DNA from: Celeribacter sp. HF31
GTDB taxonomy: Bacteria > Pseudomonadota > Alphaproteobacteria > Rhodobacterales > Rhodobacteraceae
Length of the DNA: 64,000 nucleotides
NCBI RefSeq assembly: GCF_011806455.1
Contig: NZ_JAATOT010000004.1
Location: forward strand, 372,001-436,000
Reading direction: 5' to 3'
Shown: in pieces, positions 28,226-36,018 of the stretch
Layout of the letters: the number at the start of each line of letters is the position of its first letter
How positions within the stretch are numbered: position 1 is the first letter of the stretch
The notes under the pieces: model-generated
Database searches by the model: none
Seen by the model: only the letters and a program-made list of their open reading frames with translations
What the model was told of the DNA's origin: nothing
Made by a program: the position numbers and the translations under genes

Positions 28226-30406
28226 TTACTTCCTCTTCCCCCGTCCAGCCTTCCCACCTCTTTGCCCCGGTCTCCCCGCCGTAGACCGTCCACTCTTCGC
28301 CTTCGCATCTGCCACCGCATCGTCCACCGCCGATTGCCGCGCCAGCGGATCGTCGTGCAGCACCAGATCGACGGTTTCGAGCCGCTTGATCTCGTCGCGG
28401 AGTCGCGCGGCTTCTTCGAATTCCAGGTTCTCTGCGGCCACGCGCATGTCGGTTTTGAGGCCGTCCAGAACGGCTTGCAGGTTCTGCCCTGCCATCGGCT
28501 TATCAATCGTCGCCGTCACGCGGTTCATGTCCACGTCGCCCTGATAAAGCCCCGCCAGAATGTCGTCGACGTTCTTCTTGACGGTCTGCGGCGTAATGCC
28601 GTGTTCTTCGTTATAGGCGATCTGTTTCGCGCGGCGGCGGTCGGTTTCGTCCATTGCGCGTTGCATCGAGCCGGTGATCTTGTCAGCATACAAAATCACA
28701 CGCCCGTCGGCGTTGCGCGCGGCGCGGCCGATGGTCTGGATCAGCGAGGTCTCAGAGCGCAGGAAGCCCTCTTTGTCGGCGTCCAGAATGGCGACGAGGC
28801 CACATTCCGGGATGTCCAACCCTTCGCGCAACAGGTTGATCCCCACGAGCACATCAAAGGCCCCAAGCCGCAGGTCGCGCAGGATCTCGATCCGCTCGAT
28901 GGTGTCGATGTCGGAGTGCATATAGCGCACCCGCACGCCCTGTTCGTGGAGGTATTCGGTGAGGTCTTCGGCCATGCGTTTGGTGAGCGTGGTGACCAAA
29001 ATCCGCCGCCCCAGCTCGGTCATCCGCTTGGCCTCGTCCAGGAGATCGTCGACCTGCGTGTCCACCGGGCGAATTTCCACCACGGGGTCCAAAAGGCCGG
29101 TCGGACGAATGATCTGTTCGACGAAAACACCGCCGGATTGCTCCAACTCCCAGTCCTTCGGCGTCGCGGACACAAACACCGATTGCGGCCGCATCGCGTC
29201 CCATTCCTCGAATTTCAAAGGCCGGTTGTCCATGCAGGACGGCAGGCGAAACCCATGCTCCGCAAGCACGGATTTGCGCCGAAAGTCGCCGCGATACATC
29301 CCGCCGATCTGCGGCACGGAAACGTGGCTTTCGTCCGCGAACACAATCGCATTGTCGGGGATGAATTCGAACAGGGTGGGCGGCGGCTCACCCGGCGCGC
29401 GGCCCGTCAGATAGCGCGAATAGTTCTCGATCCCGTTGCAAAAGCCCGAGGCCTCCAACATCTCAAGATCGAAATTCGTGCGCTGCTCCAGCCGCTGCGC
29501 CTCAAGCAATTTTCCCTCATCCGTAAAGCGGATCAGCTGTTGTTTCAGCTCGGCTTTGATGCCGTTGATCGCCTGTTTGATCGTCGGTTTCGGCGTCACA
29601 TAGTGCGAATTCGCGTAGACCCGCACCTGCTCCAGCGTGTCGGTTTTCTTGCCCGTGAGCGGGTCGAATTCGGTGATGCTTTCAAGCTCCTCACCAAAGA
29701 ACGACAGCTTCCACGCGCGGTCCTCCATGTGGGCGGGCCAGATTTCCAAACTGTCGCCCCGCACCCGGAAGGACCCGCGGTCAAAGGCGGTGTCATTGCG
29801 CCGGTATTGCAGCTCGACAAGATCGCTCATCAACTGGCGCTGGTCGTACTCCTGCCCCATCATCAAATCGATGGTCATCGCCATGTACAATTCGGGCGAG
29901 CCGAGGCCGTAGATGCAGGAGACGGAGGCCACGATGATCACATCGTCACGCTCCAACAGAGACCGCGTGGCGGCGTGGCGCATCCGGTCGATCTGTTCGT
30001 TGATCTGGCTCTCTTTCTCGATGAACGTGTCCGAGCGCGCAACATAGGCCTCAGGCTGATAATAGTCATAATACGACACGAAGTATTCGACGGCATTCTC
30101 AGGGAAAAAGCCTTTGAACTCGCCGTAAAGCTGCGCCGCCAGCGTTTTGTTCGGGGCAAGGATGATCGCCGGGCGCTGGGTCGCCTCAATGACCTTCGCC
30201 ATGGTAAAGGTCTTGCCCGTGCCGGTGGCCCCCAAAAGCACTTGATTGTGCTCGCCCGCCTCAATCGCGGCGGAGAGCTCCGCGATGGCTGTCGGCTGGT
30301 CGCCGGAGGGCTCGAACTGGCTGTGCATGACAAAGCGCTTGCCGCCTTCGAGCTTGGGGCGATTTTTCAGATCCTTCGGCGGATCGGTCATCATCAACGG
30401 GTCCAT
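28226..30406 (-). CDS. uvrB: Excinuclease ABC subunit B
   Basis: A 726-aa protein with Walker [10 protein letters not shown] near residue 60, the beta-hairpin region ([11 protein letters not shown]), DEAD-like DESH, helicase motif VI (QTIGRAARN) and a C-terminal UVR domain ([18 protein letters not shown]). About 50 residues longer than E. coli UvrB because of a basic Gly/Lys/Arg tail ([16 protein letters not shown]). AAGGAG precedes ATG 30406. It loads onto damaged DNA in nucleotide excision repair with UvrA and UvrC. Confidence 0.97.
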   Translation of the reverse strand: MDPLMMTDPPKDLKNRPKLEGGKRFVMHSQFEPSGDQPTAIAELSAAIEAGEHNQVLLGATGTGKTFTMAKVIEATQRPAIILAPNKTLAAQLYGEFKGFFPENAVEYFVSYYDYYQPEAYVARSDTFIEKESQINEQIDRMRHAATRSLLERDDVIIVASVSCIYGLGSPELYMAMTIDLMMGQEYDQRQLMSDLVELQYRRNDTAFDRGSFRVRGDSLEIWPAHMEDRAWKLSFFGEELESITEFDPLTGKKTDTLEQVRVYANSHYVTPKPTIKQAINGIKAELKQQLIRFTDEGKLLEAQRLEQRTNFDLEMLEASGFCNGIENYSRYLTGRAPGEPPPTLFEFIPDNAIVFADESHVSVPQIGGMYRGDFRRKSVLAEHGFRLPSCMDNRPLKFEEWDAMRPQSVFVSATPKDWELEQSGGVFVEQIIRPTGLLDPVVEIRPVDTQVDDLLDEAKRMTELGRRILVTTLTKRMAEDLTEYLHEQGVRVRYMHSDIDTIERIEILRDLRLGAFDVLVGINLLREGLDIPECGLVAILDADKEGFLRSETSLIQTIGRAARNADGRVILYADKITGSMQRAMDETDRRRAKQIAYNEEHGITPQTVKKNVDDILAGLYQGDVDMNRVTATIDKPMAGQNLQAVLDGLKTDMRVAAENLEFEEAARLRDEIKRLETVDLVLHDDPLARQSAVDDAVADAKAKSGRSTAGRPGQRGGKAGRGKRK

Positions 30407-30635
30407 GGGGGCTCCTTGAAGGCGGGCAGGGGAGAGCGGCAGGGCAGATCGTTAACAAATGATCTCTTTTTGTTCACGTTTCAAGTCTTGGGCCAGACTC
30501 TTCTGTGCCAACTGCCACGAGACGCGGAAAGGTAAACAAAGGGTTACCACTATAGGGAGAATTTTATGATTTATTTTGCAACCTAAGCGATATTTTGCCT
30601 TGCTTAACGAAAGCCTTCCTGCCTAATCTGATTAT

Positions 30636-30752
30636 GCAAGCAGCAGAACAGACTGTCCCGACCGGGCGTGTAACACCCCACCCCACCCCTCGCTCCCACA
30701 CCCCGGTCGGGCAGTCACTTCTTCCTCTCCCGCCCTGACAGGCGGGTTTTTT
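30636..30752 (+). ncRNA. Candidate small RNA with own promoter and terminator
   Basis: A strong terminator (CCCGCC-CTGACA-GGCGGG then six T, 30729-30752) sits with no gene upstream on its strand. About 100 bases earlier lies a sigma70-like promoter (TTGCTT at 30600, 17-18 bases, TAATCT at 30624). The region between forms a long stem CCCGACCGGG / CCCGGTCGGG closing a C-rich loop (ACCCCACCCCACCCC) that could pair with Shine-Dalgarno sequences. The 5' end is estimated. It could instead be a leader, but the next gene has its own promoter. Confidence 0.5.
30729..30752 (+). terminator. Rho-independent terminator of the candidate small RNA
   Basis: A 6-bp stem CCCGCC / GGCGGG with a six-base loop and six consecutive T. 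It is strong and on the plus strand, with no open reading frame of quality before it. Confidence 0.7.
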
Positions 30753-30788
30753 ATTGCGCGGATCGGGACCTGCGCGGTTTTGAAAGGC

Positions 30789-30817
30789 TTGAAACACCCG
30801 GCAGAAACGGGGATAAC
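30789..30817 (+). promoter_or_regulatory. Sigma70-type promoter for the ETC subunit gene
   Basis: TTGAAA (30789-30794), 17 bases, GATAAC (30812-30817). It lies 28 bases before the start codon, so the leader would be about 20 bases and includes AAAGGAG. Confidence 0.5.
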
Positions 30818-30844
30818 GCTGGCAAGGAACAAAGGAGTCCCCTG

Positions 30845-31156
30845 ATGCGCGCTCGTATCTATCAGCCCGCTCGCAACGCGATGCAATCCGGGCAAGGCAA
30901 GACCAAACACTGGCTGCTTGATTTCGCGCCGGCCACCAGCCGTGACATTGATCCGCTGATGGGCTGGACCTCGTCCAAGGACACGCAGACGCAGGTCAAG
31001 ATGACCTTCGACAGCAAGGAACAGGCCATCGCCTACGCCGAAGAGCATGGCATCGATTACGTCGTGCAAGAGCCGAAGACCCGTGCCCACAACGTCCGCC
31101 CGGGCGGCTATGGCGAAAACTTCGCAACCAACAGACGGATGCCCTGGACCCATTGA
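30845..31156 (+). CDS. ETC complex I subunit (NDUFS4-like)
   Basis: The 103-aa protein [20 protein letters not shown] with [27 protein letters not shown] and PRTR-like basic end ([14 protein letters not shown]) matches the ETC_C1_NDUFS4 family, an accessory subunit of respiratory complex I found in alphaproteobacteria and mitochondria. AAAGGAG lies before ATG 30845. It binds the hydrophilic arm of NADH:quinone oxidoreductase. As usual, it is encoded away from the nuo operon, here next to tRNA-Arg. Confidence 0.93.
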   Translation: MRARIYQPARNAMQSGQGKTKHWLLDFAPATSRDIDPLMGWTSSKDTQTQVKMTFDSKEQAIAYAEEHGIDYVVQEPKTRAHNVRPGGYGENFATNRRMPWTH

Positions 31157-31238
31157 TCCGGTGCCTTTTCGTGACGCCCAAGCGCCGGTCCGCCGGCGCT
31201 TTTTCGACCGCGGCCAGGGTCTAAACTGGCCAAAACGC

Positions 31239-31315
31239 GGTCCCTTAGCTCAACTGGATAGAGCAGCTGACTTCTAATCAGCAGGTTTGGGGTTCGAGTC
31301 CTCAAGGGATCGCCA
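31239..31315 (+). tRNA. tRNA-Arg (anticodon TCT)
   Basis: A full cloverleaf can be drawn: acceptor stem GGTCCCT / AGGGATC (one G-T pair), D arm GCTC...GAGC, anticodon stem GCTGA / TCAGC with loop CTTCTAA (TCT at 31273-31275), T arm with GGTTCGAGTCC, discriminator G and encoded CCA. It reads AGA codons (and AGG by wobble), which are rare in this GC-rich genome. Confidence 0.97.
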
Positions 31316-31520
31316 TTTCTCCGATATAAATTGCCCTGACTTTTGTGATCTGCGCCCTCACCGTGCGTTGGGTCTGTCGTTTGGGAAAACGACCGACATT
31401 TTCCCCCTCCTCTTGCTGCGCGGGGGCCGTAGTACTGAGGCCGCTAAAAGCTCTTATGACGCTTCGCCATGCGCGCCGTCGCGGGCAGTTTCACAAATGA
31501 TCTTCGATCAAGGAAAACCA

Positions 31521-31997
31521 ATGAAAAGACTGTCTCTCGCAACCGCACTGATTTTTGCCGCTGGCATGGCGCAGGCCGCGCAATATTGCCTGCTTGATGG
31601 GACCGAGGTGTTCTCTTGCACCTTCAATGGTGGCGCCAAAGCGGTCGAGCTTTGCGATGCGATTTGGGAAGACGGCGATATGGTGTCCTACGGGTTTTTC
31701 AAATCCAATGGCGAGGTGGAAAAAGAGATCCTGCAAGAGAAGGTGACGCTGTCCTATACGCCGTGGAATGGCATGGGAACCTATATGAGTGACTCCGTGA
31801 CCTTAAGTGCCGATGGCGGCTACGCCTATGAAGTTTGGGCTGGTGGGGAGCAGTCGGCGGAGGCCGCGCTGGAAGGCGGGATCAACGTGCTCCAGAACGA
31901 CGACGTGATCGCGACCCTGTCTTGTGATGCGGGCTCTGTCACCTCCGATCTCGGCGCGCTGATCGAGATGATCGACCTAGCGCAAGTCTCGCCGTAA
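31521..31997 (+). CDS. Secreted protein of unknown function, first of a tandem trio
   Basis: A 158-aa protein with a clear signal peptide (MKRLSLATALIFAAGMAQA) and, right after cleavage, a three-cysteine motif C-x9-C-x11-C (YCLLDGTEVFSCTF...ELC), then a beta-rich domain with a further late cysteine. RBS AAGGAAA precedes ATG 31521. The same N-terminal motif opens the next two genes on the same strand, so the three are tandem paralogues. This is the shortest and lacks the C-terminal extension. Family and function are not recognised; a periplasmic role is inferred from the signal. Confidence 0.75.
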   Translation: MKRLSLATALIFAAGMAQAAQYCLLDGTEVFSCTFNGGAKAVELCDAIWEDGDMVSYGFFKSNGEVEKEILQEKVTLSYTPWNGMGTYMSDSVTLSADGGYAYEVWAGGEQSAEAALEGGINVLQNDDVIATLSCDAGSVTSDLGALIEMIDLAQVSP

Positions 31998-32002
31998 CAG
32001 CG

Positions 32003-32815
32003 ATGCAGAGACATCTCCGAAAAGCGGCTCTGGCCTGTCTGGCCGCAGGTTTTGCCCAAAGCGCGACTGCACAGGCCGTCTGCGACGGCGTGGTCGTGTT
32101 TCAATGCGCCACCGATGCCGAGCCCCGTGAACAGATCACCGTCTGCGCACAAGACGCGCGCTTTAGCCTTGTCCGCCACGCGCTTGAAACCGGCGAGCCT
32201 TACGACGATACGCCACTGATCGCGGAGGCGGCGACCACGTGGTTTAGCTGGCAAGAGGGTGACGATCTGCGCGTCGAATTGGGGTTTTGGAGCACCGATC
32301 TGGGCGAGCCAGTGACGCTGCATGCCAGCCTGCCGTGGGACGATATGGAAGAGGCGGTGGCGCAAGATGGCCCCGCAGAGATGTGGCTGCAATCCGCGCA
32401 TTGGCAGCAAGACAGCGACCAGACACCCTGCCTGTCGCAAACCGTCTACGCCGACACGGAGGCACTTTGGGCGCCGCTGGAGACGCGCGGCCCCATCGGC
32501 CTGTTTTTCTCGCAGGATGTCGTGGTGCCAGAGCCCAATGCGGTTGGCGTCGCAGAGGTGATGCCCCTGCCGTCGGGCGAAGGGCTTGCGGTCTACGCGA
32601 CCGCCCGTCCAAACGCTGCGACGCCTGTCTGGTGGCAGCTCTATGAGGGAGACACTGTGGACGTCATTGCCCGCGAGGGAGATTTTCTCGCCGTGGCAAT
32701 CCCCACCTATGGGGTCACCGCCTGTCTCATCCGGCCCGAGCAGCTTTATACGCCCTACCAAGGCCCCTGTGCGACGGGTTGGGTCGATGGCACATATCTC
32801 GACCGCGTGCAGTGA
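32003..32815 (+). CDS. Secreted protein, second of the trio, with SH3-like C-terminus
   Basis: A 270-aa protein with signal peptide (MQRHLRKAALACLAAGFAQS), the motif C-x7-C-x12-C (VCDGVVVFQCATD...TVC) and a beta domain similar to its upstream neighbour. The extra region after about residue 165 (LPSGEGLAVYATARPNAATP ... GDTVDVIAREGDFLAVAIPTY ... GWVDGTYLDRVQ) resembles a bacterial SH3 fold. It starts five bases after the first gene's stop, so the trio is an operon. SH3-like ends often bind peptidoglycan or peptides; function here is unknown. Confidence 0.75.
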   Translation: MQRHLRKAALACLAAGFAQSATAQAVCDGVVVFQCATDAEPREQITVCAQDARFSLVRHALETGEPYDDTPLIAEAATTWFSWQEGDDLRVELGFWSTDLGEPVTLHASLPWDDMEEAVAQDGPAEMWLQSAHWQQDSDQTPCLSQTVYADTEALWAPLETRGPIGLFFSQDVVVPEPNAVGVAEVMPLPSGEGLAVYATARPNAATPVWWQLYEGDTVDVIAREGDFLAVAIPTYGVTACLIRPEQLYTPYQGPCATGWVDGTYLDRVQ

Positions 32816-32849
32816 CGCGGGTCTCAAAACGGATGTAAGGACGTTAACG

Positions 32850-33758
32850 ATGCGATTTTTCGCCCCCTGTTTCACCCTGGCCCTCCTGTCTTCGACGGCG
32901 GGCGCCCATGCGTTTTGCGATGACATTCTGGCGACGCAGGTGCTTTGCGTGACCGAAGAGGCCGAAGAGATCAAACTCTGCGGCGCGCAGCATCCCGAAA
33001 CGGGCGCCTCGGCTTTTGAGCTGCATGTCACGCCTCAAATCTCAGATGGGCCGCTCACCCAGCTGGCCCTCGACACGCCGTTCGACATGACGCCGGGCAC
33101 CGGGGGCTATCCTTGGGACAGCTATCGTCTGACGTTTTTGCATGAGGGCGGGCGGGCTGTCCTGAACATCCAAACTCCGATTGATGGGACCGGTGCGGCA
33201 GAGGCGGAGATTTGGCTCGATCTCTATCACCGGGATCTGACGCCCCTGCGTACGCTGTCTTGTCTAGCTCCAGCGCTCAGTGCCGAGGTGTCGGACATCC
33301 TTACGGCGCGTCGCATCGCGTTCAACAGTTTCCGCACCGGGCCAAGCCGAGAGAGTGCCGCCTATTATCAGCCCCGCATGCCACTTGTGGGCGCCGCGCC
33401 CTACGGTGGCGCCGAATGTCGTGAAGTCAGCGGTGTGATCAGCAAGAAAGGCACAGAGAGTGGCCAGATCGCGCTCTATGCCGCGCCCTTCGAAGAGGCG
33501 GCCATTTTGGGCTATATCTCGCCCTATGCCTTGAAGCAGGCGTTCGAATGCGATTTCGACAACGGGTTTTCCGGCATCATCTGGACCGACCCTGAAAAAG
33601 GCGACGGCGCGGGCGGTTACATGAAGGAGATGGGGTATGACGCCAAATTGGCGGCCTGTGGTTTGACTCCAGAGGGCTGGTCAACGGAGGCCGCCTATCT
33701 CGGGAAATGCTCCTCCGCCTGGGTGCATGAGGGCAATGTTGCCGGGTTTGAGCCGTGA
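32850..33758 (+). CDS. Secreted protein, third of the trio
   Basis: A 302-aa protein with signal peptide (MRFFAPCFTLALLSSTAGAHA), the motif C-x9-C-x10-C (FCDDILATQVLCVTE...KLC), the shared beta domain, then a C-terminal region (about 195-302) with an SH3-like pattern (SGQIALYAAPFEEAAILGYI) and four more cysteines, ending in a GYMKE...WVHEGNVAGF block. GTAAGGA lies before ATG 32850. The 34-base spacing keeps it in the trio operon. Function is not recognised. Confidence 0.75.
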   Translation: MRFFAPCFTLALLSSTAGAHAFCDDILATQVLCVTEEAEEIKLCGAQHPETGASAFELHVTPQISDGPLTQLALDTPFDMTPGTGGYPWDSYRLTFLHEGGRAVLNIQTPIDGTGAAEAEIWLDLYHRDLTPLRTLSCLAPALSAEVSDILTARRIAFNSFRTGPSRESAAYYQPRMPLVGAAPYGGAECREVSGVISKKGTESGQIALYAAPFEEAAILGYISPYALKQAFECDFDNGFSGIIWTDPEKGDGAGGYMKEMGYDAKLAACGLTPEGWSTEAAYLGKCSSAWVHEGNVAGFEP

Positions 33759-34080
33759 TCGATGGGGCGAGAACACGTCTCTGTGAACGCTAAAATAAAA
33801 AAGTTTCCTTTTATTCCAAAGGTCTTCGCCGCATTGCGGCGAGGTTGGGTTGAAATTTAAGACAGGGTTGCTACCCTATCACTAGGGTTCACGCGACGGA
33901 CCCGCTCGGCACGAACGCGTCCCAAAAGGGCTTAAACTGCGCATGTGTACGACCCGCTTGGCGCTGACCATGGTCCTCTTGGCCTGTCTTTGCCCCTTGT
34001 CGCGCGGCCAGTGTGGCGGGTGGGGCGCGCGGAACCTGAAGACCAGATATTGAGTTAAGAGCACCCAAAAGGAGCTCCCC
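33759..34080. other. Intergenic region upstream of gpsA, 322 bp
   Basis: No gene is seen. It holds an A/T-rich stretch (33790-33815), a hairpin TCGCCGC-ATT-GCGGCGA (33826-33842) with a three-base loop, a dyad ACCCT...AGGGT near 33873-33890, and a weak promoter-like TTGAAA (33850)...TACCCT. The gpsA Shine-Dalgarno AGGAG is at 34070-34074. Confidence 0.4.
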
Positions 34081-35202
34081 ATCAAGGATTCCATCTCCCA
34101 TACCCCGTCGCAGCCCTACGCCCGCGTCGCCGTTCTTGGCGCCGGCAGTTGGGGCACCGCGCTCGCCTCCGTTTTGGCCCGCAATGGCCGTGAGGTGCGC
34201 CTCTGGGCGCGTCGTCCGGACCTTGCCCAACGGATCAATGAAACCAAAGAGAATGCGGATTACCTGCCCGAGGTCGATCTTCCAAACGGTCTGACGGCCA
34301 CCTCTGATCTGTCAGAGGCGCTGGCCGGTGCCGAGGCCGTTTTGATGGTCACACCCTCGTCGACACTGCGCCCGATGTGTCAGGCCATCGCTCCGCATAT
34401 CCCCAAGGGCATTCCGATCGCGCTGGCCTGTAAAGGCGTCGAGCGTCGTACCGGATACCTCTTGTCCGAAGTGGTCTCCGAAGAACTGCCCGGCCATCCG
34501 GTCGGTGCCGTCTCCGGCCCGACCTTTGCGCGTGAAACCGCGCTGGACCATCCGACGGCGGCCACGGTCGCCTTTCCGTTTTCCTACGCGGATCGTCTGA
34601 ACCCAGAAAAAAGCCCGGCGGCGCGTCTGGCCGTGTCGCTCTCAGGTGGCGGCTTTCGCCCCTATGTCTCCGACGATCTCGTCGGCGTCGAAGTGGGCGG
34701 CGCGGTCAAGAATGTGATCGCCATCGCCTGCGGGATGATGTCCGGCGCGGGCTTTGCGGAGAACACCCGCGCGGCGCTGATCACCCGTGGCACCGATGAG
34801 ATGAAACAGCTCGCACAGGCCCTGGGCGGCTCTCGGGAAACCGTGACCGGCCTGTCCGGCGCGGGCGATCTGACCCTGACCTGTAGCTCCACCACTTCGC
34901 GCAACATGTCGCTGGGCTATCAATTGGGCCAAGGTCTTGCACGACCCTCCTGTTTCGAGGGCCGTCCCGTGGTGGTGGAAGGCGAAGTCAACTCCGTTTC
35001 TGTCACCGATCTGGCGCATCGCATCGGCGTGCCGATGCCGATCTGCGAGACGGTGCACGCGGTGTTGCACAAAGGGGCCGACTTGCAAGAGGCCTTTACC
35101 GCGCTTTGGGCCCGTCCCATCGAATCTGAGCCCAATGCGCTCACCCTCTCCCTGACCCATCCCACCCCTGATATGCCGCTGCAATTCGGAGATCCCTCAT
35201 GA
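34081..35202 (+). CDS. gpsA: NAD(P)-dependent glycerol-3-phosphate dehydrogenase, apparent ATC start
   Basis: The protein (373 aa if started at 34081) has the Rossmann motif VAVLGAGSWGTALASVLARNG, then KNVIAIACGMMSG with the catalytic Lys, and GLSGAGDLTLTC. It reduces dihydroxyacetone phosphate to sn-glycerol-3-phosphate. No ATG, GTG or TTG exists between the in-frame stop at 34051 and TTG 34174, and that TTG would delete the GAGSWG motif. A perfect AGGAG is six bases before ATC 34081, so ATC is the likely start. The stop overlaps the phosphatase start (ATGA). Context suggests it feeds glucosylglycerol synthesis. Confidence 0.88.
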   Translation: MKDSISHTPSQPYARVAVLGAGSWGTALASVLARNGREVRLWARRPDLAQRINETKENADYLPEVDLPNGLTATSDLSEALAGAEAVLMVTPSSTLRPMCQAIAPHIPKGIPIALACKGVERRTGYLLSEVVSEELPGHPVGAVSGPTFARETALDHPTAATVAFPFSYADRLNPEKSPAARLAVSLSGGGFRPYVSDDLVGVEVGGAVKNVIAIACGMMSGAGFAENTRAALITRGTDEMKQLAQALGGSRETVTGLSGAGDLTLTCSSTTSRNMSLGYQLGQGLARPSCFEGRPVVVEGEVNSVSVTDLAHRIGVPMPICETVHAVLHKGADLQEAFTALWARPIESEPNALTLSLTHPTPDMPLQFGDPS

Positions 35203-36017
35203 CTGTTCACGCCACACCGCGCCCGGCGATTGCCGCGCGCCGTTTCACCCTTGCGACCGATCTGGATGGGACGTTTCTGGGCGGCTCAGAGGAGGAGCGC
35301 AAAACGCTTTACGACTGGATCGAGGCCAATCGCGACACGGTTGGGCTGATTTTCGTCACCGGGCGCGACCCGGAGTTCATTATGGAGATGTGCCGCGAGC
35401 AGGGGCTTCCGTGGCCGGAATATGTCGTTGGCGATGTCGGCACCACGATTGCGCATGTGCGTGATGACGGTCATGTCGAACCGATCCCCGCGCTGGAGGC
35501 GGACATTGCCGAACGCTGGGGTGACAAAGGAAATGCGGTGCGCGCCACGCTCGATGGCATCTCCGGTCTGACGCTTCAGCCGACGCCGTTTCGCTATCGG
35601 GTCAGCTACGACCTGACGCCCAATGCCTATGACGCCACCGCCGAAGTGCTGGTCGAGGAACTGGGTCTAGATTGGCTCATCTCCGACAACCGCTACTTCG
35701 ACGTGCTGCCCAAGGGCGTTTCGAAAGGTCCGTCGATCAAGCGTCTGATCGCGCATCTCGGCATTCCCGAGACCCGCGTGCTTTGCGCGGGCGACACGAT
35801 GAACGATCTGTCGATGCTGATCTCTGGCCTGCCGGCTGTGGCGGTCGGCAATTCGGAGGCCCCACTCAAACAGCGGCTCTATGGCCGCGACACGGTTTAT
35901 CACGCGACGGGTTTCGGTGCCGCAGGCATCCTTGAGGCCATCAACGCGCTCGACCTGCATGACGCGCCCACGCATGCCGCGGTGCCCGCGTCAAATCTCG
36001 CCCTGAAAGGAGCCTGA
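35199..36017 (+). CDS. HAD-superfamily phosphatase (S6PP-like), probable glucosylglycerol-3-phosphate phosphatase
   Basis: The 272-aa protein has the HAD motifs: I TDLDGTFLGG (nucleophile Asp21, acid Asp23), II FVTGRD, III Lys in PKGVSKGPSIK, IV AGDTMNDLSML. The cap arrangement is that of sucrose-phosphatase-like sugar phosphatases. It overlaps gpsA by four bases and is one base from the GT20 gene. In other bacteria a phosphatase of this kind is fused to or adjacent to GgpS and releases glucosylglycerol. The substrate is inferred from this context only; trehalose-6-phosphate is an alternative. Confidence 0.85.
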   Translation: MTVHATPRPAIAARRFTLATDLDGTFLGGSEEERKTLYDWIEANRDTVGLIFVTGRDPEFIMEMCREQGLPWPEYVVGDVGTTIAHVRDDGHVEPIPALEADIAERWGDKGNAVRATLDGISGLTLQPTPFRYRVSYDLTPNAYDATAEVLVEELGLDWLISDNRYFDVLPKGVSKGPSIKRLIAHLGIPETRVLCAGDTMNDLSMLISGLPAVAVGNSEAPLKQRLYGRDTVYHATGFGAAGILEAINALDLHDAPTHAAVPASNLALKGA

Positions 36018-36018
36018 T

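Noticed and set aside
28262-30535. Plus-strand open frame of 757 codons
   Set aside because: Antisense to uvrB over its whole length, with no recognisable domain.
31826-33031. Minus-strand frame of 401 codons opposite the secreted trio
   Set aside because: Each of the three plus-strand genes has a signal peptide, start site and RBS; the opposite frame has none.
34174-35202. gpsA starting at TTG 34174
   Set aside because: This would remove the GAGSWG nucleotide-binding motif encoded just upstream and has no Shine-Dalgarno, whereas ATC 34081 has a perfect one.
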